The position numbers and the translations under genes were made by a program. 6,667 bases of DNA from Bacillota bacterium (lineage in GTDB: Bacteria > Bacillota > Clostridia > Christensenellales > SZUA-584). The notes below the pieces were generated by a model. That model worked only from the letters and a program-made list of their open reading frames with translations. It searched no databases and had not been told where the DNA came from. Positions 1 to 5,275 of this stretch are shown piece by piece. The stretch lies in NCBI GenBank assembly GCA_023396555.1, contig JAEWWC010000099.1, positions 1 to 6,667 on the forward strand. Reading direction: 5' to 3'. The number at the start of each line of letters is the position of its first letter. Position 1 is the first letter of the stretch.

Positions 1-1310
1 TTGAACAGGTCGTTCATCGGCGGTATGCTCTTCATCAGGCCGGACAGGAAGTTCGACGTGGACGACGCGCCCTTGCCATCGCCGCTGTCCCACACCGTCA
101 CCTTGTCGATCTTCAGGTTCTTGATGGCTTCCACCTGCACCTTGACGATTTCCTCCATCTTGTCGGCGATCATCATTCGTACTGCTGCATCCGCATCCCC
201 GTCCGCCGCGCCGATGATCTGCTTAAATCCCTCGGCCTGTTTGGTCAGCACCTCGCTGATGCCGCGCGCCTGGGCCTCCATCTTCTGGAATATCGCATCC
301 GCTTCGCCCTTGGCAATCCGGCGGTAACGCTCCGCTTCCGCCTCCGCGTCGATCTCCACCTTGCGCTTGTCGATCTCCGCTCTCACGATGATATCAGCTT
401 CCTTGGACGCCTGCTCGCGGCTGGCGCGCTGCTTCTCAGCGGCTTCTTCCGCGGCATAGGCTTCTTCCAGCGCCTTGGCCGTTTGCACCTTTTCGGCAGC
501 GGTCGCGCGGCGCAGCGCCTCAGCTTCCCTCTCGCGCCGCAGCGCATCGGAATTCGCAATAGTAATCTTGGCGGTGTTCTCGCCCTCAATGGCCTGCGAG
601 TTGGCTTCAGCCACGCTGACGCGCTGATCCTTCTGCGCCAGCGCTTCGCCGATCGCGCCATCCCTGTCCTTCTCCGCCACGCTCTTGCGCGCGTCGTTAA
701 TGGCCTTGGCTGCCGCTTCTTTGCCCAGCGCCTCGATATATCCTGACTCGTCGTTGATGTCCGTCACGTTCACGTTGATGAGCCGCAGGCCGATCTTTTT
801 CAGCTCCGACTCCACGTTGCTGGACACCGCCTCGAGGAACAGGTCACGGTCGGTGTTGATCTCCTCGATATCCATCGTGGCCACCACCAGACGCAGCTGG
901 CCAAATATGATGTCCTTGGCGAGCTCCTCGATCTCCTTGAGGCCCAGCCCCAGGAGACGTTCCGCCGCATTCTGCATGATACCCGGCTCGGTGGAAATAC
1001 CCACGGTAAAGCGAGACGGCACATCGATGCGGATGTTCTGCTTGGACAGCGCGTTCGTCAAGTCCACCGTGATGGACATCGGCGTCAGACTGAGGAACGA
1101 GTAATCCTGAATCAGCGGCCAGATGAAAGCCGCGCCGCCGTGCACGCACTTCGCGCTTCGCTGCCCGCCGTCCGAGCCACGCCCCACCCGTCCGTACACC
1201 ACAAGTATTCTGTCGGAGGGGCATTTTTTATACCGCGCCAGTATTGCGATAAAGGTGGTAAACAGCAGAATAACCGCTACAATGATAAAAATGATCCAAC
1301 CAACTCCCAT
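1..1310 (-). CDS. Flotillin family (SPFH domain) membrane scaffold protein, 3' end cut by window
   Basis: The open frame runs from ATG at 1310 to the left edge and gives 436 residues without a stop. Residues 6-24 are one hydrophobic membrane anchor. Residues about 25-200 form an SPFH/band-7 domain, with the flotillin-like stretch VHGGAAFIWP at 56-65. Residues about 195-345 are an Ala/Glu/Lys/Arg-rich coiled coil typical of flotillins, including the EAEAEAERYRR-type segment near 321-331. The visible end (IPPMNDLF) suggests only a few dozen residues are missing. Start choice: AGGAGG lies 6 nt before the ATG and the upstream NfeD-like gene stops 12 nt before it, so the two are co-transcribed and probably translationally linked. 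Flotillins oligomerise on the inner face of the membrane and organise microdomains. The pairing matches Bacillus yuaF-yuaG (floT), but this protein is shorter than FloT, so no symbol is assigned. Confidence 0.94.
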   Translation of the reverse strand, partial: MGVGWIIFIIVAVILLFTTFIAILARYKKCPSDRILVVYGRVGRGSDGGQRSAKCVHGGAAFIWPLIQDYSFLSLTPMSITVDLTNALSKQNIRIDVPSRFTVGISTEPGIMQNAAERLLGLGLKEIEELAKDIIFGQLRLVVATMDIEEINTDRDLFLEAVSSNVESELKKIGLRLINVNVTDINDESGYIEALGKEAAAKAINDARKSVAEKDRDGAIGEALAQKDQRVSVAEANSQAIEGENTAKITIANSDALRREREAEALRRATAAEKVQTAKALEEAYAAEEAAEKQRASREQASKEADIIVRAEIDKRKVEIDAEAEAERYRRIAKGEADAIFQKMEAQARGISEVLTKQAEGFKQIIGAADGDADAAVRMMIADKMEEIVKVQVEAIKNLKIDKVTVWDSGDGKGASSTSNFLSGLMKSIPPMNDLF

Positions 1311-1325
1311 ATATGGCCTCCTCTA
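1311..1325 (-). promoter_or_regulatory. Ribosome binding site of the flotillin gene
   Basis: The minus strand reads TAGAGGAGGCCATAT before ATG at 1310. The TAG is the stop codon of the upstream NfeD-like gene and directly abuts the AGGAGG, so ribosomes ending one gene sit on the start site of the next. This fixes the flotillin start and supports an operon. Confidence 0.85.
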
Positions 1326-1943
1326 TTTTTTTACGATCAGTGTATTGCCGATATTACCGACGACCTGAACGGTCTCACCTGTTTTAAGCCGCGAATCCCC
1401 ATCGGTGATGGCTTCGGCTTCCACCAGCCGTTCCTGTATGAGTACCATCACCTTGCCGCGTCCTTCACGGTTTGCCGGCACAGGAATATATACCTGCGCC
1501 GCTTTGCCCACTGCATTGGCGTAACGGATGTTGCCGCTGTCCTGCAGGCGACGCGCCGCACTGAACATCAACCCGATCGCCAGCATCGCAAGCAAGCCTG
1601 CTGCCACGGAGATCAGCACCGTCAGCGCCACCGGCATCGAAGATCCTCCCAGCAGGTAGCCCACCCATCCGAATATGCAGAAGAAGGCCACGATGCCGCG
1701 CACCGTGAAGAAGCGGAAACCCGCGGCTGCCGCGTTTACATCCTCCGCGTGTCCGTCGATGTGATCTGTTACGCCAATATCGGCGTCAGCGTCCGTATCG
1801 GCATCCGCGCCGTCGGCATCACCGTGCCCGCCCAGTCCGACAAACGTCAGTATCGTCTGTATCACAAGCACAATGGTAAACGGGATTGCCGCGCACAGAT
1901 ATATCTGTTGTGTCAGATTCAGCGCATTCCACCATTCAACCAT
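1323..1943 (-). CDS. NfeD-like (YuaF-type) membrane protein with C-terminal OB fold
   Basis: This 206-residue protein has a first membrane helix at about 14-38, an acidic Asp/Ala repeat at 40-68, two further helices at about 82-100 and 104-128, and a soluble C-terminal domain at about 140-206. That domain matches the OB fold of short NfeD proteins (GKAAQVYIPV, then GETVQVVGNIGNTLIVKK at the end). The serine protease domain of long NfeD proteins is absent. Short NfeD proteins are typically encoded next to SPFH proteins and are thought to be their membrane partners; here the flotillin gene follows after 12 nt. Start choice: the ATG at 1943 has GAAGGGGTG 5 nt upstream. The assignment rests on topology, the C-terminal domain and the neighbour; the exact role is not established by sequence. 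Confidence 0.86.
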   Translation of the reverse strand: MVEWWNALNLTQQIYLCAAIPFTIVLVIQTILTFVGLGGHGDADGADADTDADADIGVTDHIDGHAEDVNAAAAGFRFFTVRGIVAFFCIFGWVGYLLGGSSMPVALTVLISVAAGLLAMLAIGLMFSAARRLQDSGNIRYANAVGKAAQVYIPVPANREGRGKVMVLIQERLVEAEAITDGDSRLKTGETVQVVGNIGNTLIVKK

Positions 1944-1948
1944 GCCGT

Positions 1949-1957
1949 CACCCCTTC
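1949..1957 (-). promoter_or_regulatory. Ribosome binding site of the NfeD-like gene
   Basis: GAAGGGGTG on the minus strand lies 5 nt before ATG at 1943. The same AGGGGTG variant is used by the pseudouridine synthase gene, which supports it as a real Shine-Dalgarno type in this genome. Confidence 0.65.
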
Positions 1958-1965
1958 GTTTACAA

Positions 1966-1974
1966 TTTATAACA
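1966..1974 (-). promoter_or_regulatory. Candidate extended -10 promoter of the nfeD-flotillin operon
   Basis: The minus strand reads TGTTATAAA, an extended -10 (TGn plus TATAAA). No good -35 hexamer is found 16-18 bp upstream (TAGTGG at the 17-bp position is poor). Transcription would begin near 1959, leaving a short 5' leader that holds the ribosome binding site. A sigma-W type promoter like that of Bacillus yuaF was not seen. Confidence 0.4.
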
Positions 1975-2094
1975 CAATATTCGATAAGCCACTAGGAAAA
2001 TCCTTGTAATCACACAATAAATATATAGTCATTCCTAAATCTATATAACGCTGAAAGACGCCTCCTGCGGTACCTGTACCACAAAGGAACCGTC

Positions 2095-2124
2095 AAAAAA
2101 AGGATACGACACAAATCGTATCCT
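2095..2124 (-). terminator. Rho-independent terminator of the pseudouridine synthase gene
   Basis: A perfect 9-bp stem is formed by 2101-2109 (AGGATACGA) and 2116-2124 (TCGTATCCT) with a 6-nt loop. On the minus strand it is followed by a T run complementary to the A run at 2095-2100. It starts 17 nt after the stop codon at 2142 and separates this gene from the nfeD-flotillin operon. Confidence 0.92.
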
Positions 2125-2141
2125 CCCATCTTGGAAACAGA

Positions 2142-3065
2142 CTATAACTCCAGCAGCCCTTCATCATATACGCGCTTGGGGAAACTGTACTCCTCCGACT
2201 CAAAGGCCAGACCATTGATGTATGCATAGCTGTGTGACGTGCCCACCTCAAATACTACCTTGTGCAGCCACAGCGATATATGCTCGGCGCCCGCCTTCTT
2301 GTTATACCGCCTGTTGCCGTACATGTCGTCCCCCAGCACCGGCAACCCTGCATAAGCCAGATGCGCCCGCACCTGATGCAAGCCGTTGGTGACAGGACGC
2401 ACGCGCAGCAGTGAAAGCGACTCTCCCATCGCCAGCTGCTGATACCGCGTGACGATGGGTTTGGCATCCTTTTGAAACTTGGGCAGTATCCGTGCGCTCC
2501 GGTTCGTCTTCTCACGCATATGGTAGGCCATCAGCTCCGCTTTGTCCACCGCCTGTCCCACAACGGGGCAGATAAAATAGCGCGCGATGCGCCGCTGTGA
2601 CAGGGCTTCCACCAGAAACAGATAGGCATCCTCATGCTTGGCCATCAGCAAAAGCCCGCTCACATATTTGTCCAGCGGATAGATGAGATACGGCACCATC
2701 AGCGCTTCCAGGCTGTATTCACCGCGGCTTTTCATGTGCGCTTCCACCATGTCCACCGCGTTGGGCTCTCCTGTTTCCGACGACGACAGCAGGCCAGCCG
2801 GTTTATCGACAACGACAAAGTTCTCATCCTGATAAACGATCCGCGGGGTCAGGTCAACACCCACCACATCAGGTGGCGCAAATATGCGGACAGTATCACC
2901 CTCACTCACCACATCGTCGCCAAAAGCCTGTTGCCCATTTAATGTTATAATACCTTTTTTAAACGCAGTATTCAGTGCTTTTTCCGGATACTGCGGACAC
3001 GCCTCCGTCAGGACATCATAAAGCTCGGCACCATGCCGCGCTTTTTTGACCGTCAGTTCAACCAT
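2142..3065 (-). CDS. RluA-family pseudouridine synthase, divergent active-site signature
   Basis: From ATG at 3065 the protein has 307 residues. It has an N-terminal S4-like RNA-binding segment (to about residue 65), the family motif VVVDKPAGLL at about 84-93, and the catalytic region YPLDKYVSGLLL at about 130-141. The Asp there (about residue 132) aligns with the invariant nucleophile. A later motif reads TNGLHQVRAHL (about 226-236), followed by LPVLGDDMYG. Family enzymes convert uridine to pseudouridine in rRNA or tRNA. Overall length and motif order fit RluA/RluD, but the usual HRLD reads YPLD and the usual GRTHQIR reads NGLHQVR, so activity or target may differ. The gene is a single unit with its own promoter and terminator. 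A GTG start at 3074 was rejected because the Shine-Dalgarno would overlap it. The RNA target cannot be predicted. Confidence 0.9.
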   Translation of the reverse strand: MVELTVKKARHGAELYDVLTEACPQYPEKALNTAFKKGIITLNGQQAFGDDVVSEGDTVRIFAPPDVVGVDLTPRIVYQDENFVVVDKPAGLLSSSETGEPNAVDMVEAHMKSRGEYSLEALMVPYLIYPLDKYVSGLLLMAKHEDAYLFLVEALSQRRIARYFICPVVGQAVDKAELMAYHMREKTNRSARILPKFQKDAKPIVTRYQQLAMGESLSLLRVRPVTNGLHQVRAHLAYAGLPVLGDDMYGNRRYNKKAGAEHISLWLHKVVFEVGTSHSYAYINGLAFESEEYSFPKRVYDEGLLEL

Positions 3066-3071
3066 ACCACA

Positions 3072-3079
3072 CACCCCTG
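3072..3079 (-). promoter_or_regulatory. Ribosome binding site that decides the pseudouridine synthase start
   Basis: The minus strand reads CAGGGGTG and then TGTGGT before ATG at 3065, giving normal spacing. The longer frame beginning with GTG at 3074 would put the start codon inside this Shine-Dalgarno, so ATG 3065 is preferred. Confidence 0.65.
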
Positions 3080-3108
3080 TATATAAAGAAAAAATGAAAC
3101 AAAAAAAT

Positions 3109-3135
3109 ACTATAACAGCCTTCGGGTTATGTCAA
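3109..3135 (-). promoter_or_regulatory. Promoter of the pseudouridine synthase gene
   Basis: A perfect -35 TTGACA (3130-3135, minus strand) is followed by the extended -10 TGTTATAGT (3109-3117). TATAGT leaves a short 15-bp spacer; the overlapping TAGTAT (3107-3112) gives the standard 17 bp. Transcription would begin near 3100, leaving a leader of about 35 nt. An inverted repeat, AGCCTT (3117-3122) and AAGGCT (3134-3139), overlaps the promoter and could be an operator. Confidence 0.75.
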
Positions 3136-3197
3136 GGCTTCCTCCTAAGGTCCAATACCAGTTCATTATTGTACGGCGTCAAAAATACTGATGAAGA

Positions 3198-3234
3198 TAA
3201 AGACCACACAAAATCATAAATCTGTGTGGTCCTT
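3198..3234 (-). terminator. Terminator after glnK
   Basis: A perfect 9-bp stem is formed by 3202-3210 (GACCACACA) and 3223-3231 (TGTGTGGTC) with a 12-nt loop. On the minus strand it is followed by TTTATCTT. It lies 37 nt after the glnK stop and ends the amt-glnK unit. The plus-strand tail (CCTTTTG) is weaker, so any bidirectional function would be partial. Confidence 0.8.
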
Positions 3235-3267
3235 TTGATTATGTCCAGCCATGTGCATTGACGATGC

Positions 3268-3609
3268 TTATTTGATTGCATCAATGCCGCGCTCTTTGGT
3301 CCTGATACGAATCGCGTCGCGGATGTCCGATATGAATATCTTCCCATCCCCATATTCTCCGGTATAAACCTTTTCAATAATCCCGTTCACGACATCCTCC
3401 ACCTGTTCATCTGCCACTACCGTCTCTATTTTTATCTTTGGCAGAAAGTTATAGTCTATTTCGCTGCCGCGAACGAACTCTTTCCAGCCCTTCTGGTTTC
3501 CGCATCCCATGACCTGCGAAATGCTCAGACCATTCAGGTTAAGGGCATCCAATACAGCTTTTACATCCTCGATCCTCTCGGGGCGTATATAGGCTTCAAT
3601 CTTTTTCAT
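3268..3609 (-). CDS. glnK: Nitrogen regulatory PII protein (GlnK/NrgB type)
   Basis: This 113-residue protein has the usual PII length. It starts MKKIEAYIRP, has the T-loop region QKGWKEFVRGSEIDYNFLPK (39-58), the B-loop nucleotide-binding motif TGEYGDGKIF (83-92) and the C-loop RIRTKERG (101-108). PII trimers bind ATP/ADP and 2-oxoglutarate and block or release the ammonium channel through the T-loop. Position 51, the uridylylated Tyr of enterobacterial GlnB/GlnK, is Ile here, with a Tyr at 53, and position 46 is Val instead of Tyr; classical uridylylation at 51 is therefore not possible. The gene begins 23 nt after the amt stop with an AAGGAAGTG ribosome binding site, so the two are co-transcribed, in the amt-then-glnK order of Bacillus nrgAB rather than the glnK-amtB order of enterobacteria. 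A hairpin terminator follows. Confidence 0.97.
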   Translation of the reverse strand: MKKIEAYIRPERIEDVKAVLDALNLNGLSISQVMGCGNQKGWKEFVRGSEIDYNFLPKIKIETVVADEQVEDVVNGIIEKVYTGEYGDGKIFISDIRDAIRIRTKERGIDAIK

Positions 3610-3632
3610 ATTGACACTTCCTTCTCATATTA

Positions 3633-4868
3633 TTAATCCATGCCGTTGAACGCAGGATAAGCGGATTCACCGTGTTCCGAAGCATCCAGACCAATCTCTT
3701 CGCTCTTCACCGGCACCTTGATCCCATGGGTAATCAGGGAAGCAATTCCGGTCGCGATCAGTGTTCCGACAACCGCCACCGCTATCGTGATGCCAACAGC
3801 CGCGAGCTGCGCCAGGAACAGGCTCACATCGCCAAACAACAAACCGTTTGCGGGCGCTGCCGAATTGATGGATGTCATGGTAAACAGACCTGTTGCAATA
3901 CCACCCCATACGCCGCCGATACCATGGCAACCAAATACGTCCAGCGCGTCATCATAACGGAACTTCTTTTTGACCACCGAGATAAAGAAGTAGCTGATGG
4001 GGCTGACCAGTGCGCCGATAATCATAGCCGCCCAGATCGGAACAAAGCCCGCACCGGGCGTAATGGCAACAAGACCAACAACCATGCCCGTTGAAGCGCC
4101 GACCAGAGTCGGTTTGCCGCTTGTAAGCTTTTCGATCAGCATCCACGATACCATCGCAGCGGCTGCCGACGTATTGGTCGTCATAAACGCGTGTATTGCC
4201 AGTTCGTTGGCTGCCAGCGCGCTGCCGCCGTTAAATCCAAACCAGCCGAACCACAGCAATGCCGCGCCGAGGAATACAAAGGGTACATTGTGCGGATGAT
4301 AAGTCGCTCTCCCGTAATTCTTGCGCTTTCCAAGAATAACTGCAAGCACAAGTGCGCTAACACCGGAGCTGATGTGAACCACGTTGCCGCCCGCAAAGTC
4401 CACGGAGCCGATCTGGAACAGGAAGCCTCCGCCCCATACCATATGCGCAAGCGGATAGTAAACCAGCAGTGACCATAGCGTCGTAAAAATCACAAGTGAG
4501 GAGAACTTCATTCTCTCCGCAATAGCGCCGGTCATGAGCGCCGGCGTAATGATCGCGAACATCATCTGGAATATTGCAAATGCCAGCGTGTTGGGATACG
4601 GAAGCGTCGAATCAGTCAAACCGCTAAAATTCATGCCAAACCAATTAAAATTACCAATAATTCCGGCTGTGTCGCCACTGAACGACAACGAAAAACCGAT
4701 CAATACCCACAGAATAGAAGCAATACCCATGAGCAACGCGGAAGACATGATCGTATTCAAGATATTCTTGCGCTTTACCAGGCCACCATAAAAAAATGCC
4801 AGGCCAGGCGTCATAATGAAAACCAGTGCTGAAGATGTTAAGATCCATGCAACATCGCCATGATCCAT
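3633..4868 (-). CDS. amt: Ammonium transporter (Amt/NrgA)
   Basis: The 411-residue protein starts MDHGDVAWIL, as Amt proteins without a signal peptide do, and has about eleven hydrophobic segments. Family landmarks: GLAFFYGGLV at 22-31, AERMKF at 117-122, AHMVWGGG at 141-148, DFAGGNVVHI at 157-166 (the conserved Asp 157 and first pore His 165), WFGWFGFNGGSA at 206-217, and DVFGCHGIGGVWG at 310-322 with the second pore His 315. The cytosolic tail VPVKSEEIGLDASEHGESAY (385-404) is the conserved Amt C-terminus that contacts PII and couples the subunits. It is a trimeric inner-membrane channel for ammonium uptake at low external nitrogen. Start choice: GGAGG lies 7 nt before ATG 4868. An in-frame upstream ATG at 4994 would add 42 residues with no ribosome binding site and is rejected. 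glnK follows 23 nt downstream. Confidence 0.98.
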   Translation of the reverse strand: MDHGDVAWILTSSALVFIMTPGLAFFYGGLVKRKNILNTIMSSALLMGIASILWVLIGFSLSFSGDTAGIIGNFNWFGMNFSGLTDSTLPYPNTLAFAIFQMMFAIITPALMTGAIAERMKFSSLVIFTTLWSLLVYYPLAHMVWGGGFLFQIGSVDFAGGNVVHISSGVSALVLAVILGKRKNYGRATYHPHNVPFVFLGAALLWFGWFGFNGGSALAANELAIHAFMTTNTSAAAAMVSWMLIEKLTSGKPTLVGASTGMVVGLVAITPGAGFVPIWAAMIIGALVSPISYFFISVVKKKFRYDDALDVFGCHGIGGVWGGIATGLFTMTSINSAAPANGLLFGDVSLFLAQLAAVGITIAVAVVGTLIATGIASLITHGIKVPVKSEEIGLDASEHGESAYPAFNGMD

Positions 4869-4875
4869 AAGAGAT

Positions 4876-4880
4876 CCTCC
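4876..4880 (-). promoter_or_regulatory. Ribosome binding site of amt
   Basis: GGAGG on the minus strand, 7 nt before ATG 4868. It fixes the start of amt and excludes the longer in-frame reading that begins at 4994. Confidence 0.85.
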
Positions 4881-4900
4881 AATAAAATTATTAAATATAT

Positions 4901-4951
4901 AAAAAACAAGGCCAAAAACAAACTCGTTCAAGAATTCGTCTTTGAGCCTCT
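4901..4951 (-). promoter_or_regulatory. Terminator-like hairpin in the amt leader (candidate attenuator)
   Basis: On the minus strand AGGC plus a following imperfect arm (about 4938-4951) can pair with GCCT and its preceding U-rich arm (about 4907-4918). The pairing contains G-U pairs and one internal mismatch. The 3' arm is followed by G and six T (complement of 4901-4906). It lies about 20 nt before the amt ribosome binding site, the place expected for a transcription attenuator. The stem is imperfect and the loop is long, so this is a candidate only. Confidence 0.35.
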
Positions 4952-5020
4952 TATCACATATTGTTCCTGTGCAGCCCCGAACAGACAAAGCCATCCGAGC
5001 GTCATTGCATTAGGCAGCAC

Positions 5021-5068
5021 GGAAATAAATAAAAACGAGAAAGTAATGAATACTCAAACTTCCTCGTT
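5021..5068 (-). terminator. Intrinsic terminator-like hairpin at the start of the amt leader
   Basis: Arms 5034-5044 and 5058-5068 form an 11-bp stem in minus-strand RNA (AACGAGGAAGT with ACTTTCTCGTT, one G-U). Inner pairs TGA/TCA close a GTAT tetraloop. The 3' arm is followed by TTTTTATTTATTT, a good termination tail; in the plus direction there is no T tail. It begins only a few nt after the predicted amt start point, so it could terminate most initiating transcripts, giving a short RNA of about 50 nt, unless readthrough is regulated. Confidence 0.6.
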
Positions 5069-5078
5069 CTTGCCCTAA

Positions 5079-5106
5079 AGTATAACATAGCCATAACAGA
5101 ATGCAA
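5079..5106 (-). promoter_or_regulatory. Candidate promoter of amt-glnK
   Basis: The minus strand has extended -10 TGTTATACT (5079-5087) and a weak -35 TTGCAT (5101-5106) with a 16-bp spacer. Transcription would begin near 5072, giving a leader of about 200 nt before amt. No complete TnrA/GlnR-type site (TGTNA, 7 nt, TNACA) was found near it. Confidence 0.5.
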
Positions 5107-5203
5107 CTACTATTTTATTATCCTGCAAAAATGATCTGGAGCTGCCGATGGCGCTAGAAGTTTGTTCAAATATCCCCTGCTCTCGAAAAATAAGCATGCC
5201 ACC

Positions 5204-5232
5204 TTGCGTTTTTCGATTTGTTCTGTTATATT
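5204..5232 (+). promoter_or_regulatory. Promoter of the glyQS T-box transcript
   Basis: The -10 is TATATT (5227-5232) preceded by TGT, giving the extended form TGTTATATT (5224-5232). A weak -35, TTGCGT (5204-5209), lies at a 17-bp spacer. Transcription would begin near 5239, about 35 nt before the predicted Stem I of the T-box. Confidence 0.65.
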
Positions 5233-5275
5233 AAAGGCACCCAAAAAGCAGTATGGGCAAAACAATAATACACGT

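Noticed and set aside
1140..2009. 289-codon open frame on the plus strand
   Set aside because: It is the complement of the NfeD-like and flotillin genes. The product is His/Arg-rich, resembles no family, and has no ribosome binding site.
3066..3074. GTG start for the pseudouridine synthase
   Set aside because: The Shine-Dalgarno AGGGGTG would overlap the start codon; ATG 3065 is correctly spaced.
3132..3377. 81-codon open frame on the minus strand beyond glnK
   Set aside because: It overlaps glnK out of frame and runs through the glnK terminator hairpin, with no sign of being translated.
3672..4094. 140-codon open frame on the plus strand opposite amt
   Set aside because: It is a shadow of the amt coding frame with an improbable composition and no start signals.
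4869..4994. 42-residue N-terminal extension of the ammonium transporter from ATG 4994
   Set aside because: No ribosome binding site precedes 4994, while ATG 4868 has GGAGG at ideal spacing and starts exactly where Amt homologues start.
4869..5072. ANTAR-type paired hairpins with A/G hexaloops in the amt leader
   Set aside because: ANTAR control is known for nitrogen genes in some clostridia, but I could not find two adjacent stems with the required hexaloop pattern.
4900..5160. GlnR/TnrA operator upstream of amt
   Set aside because: Only half sites such as TGTGA were seen; no full TGTNA, 7 nt, TNACA sequence is present.
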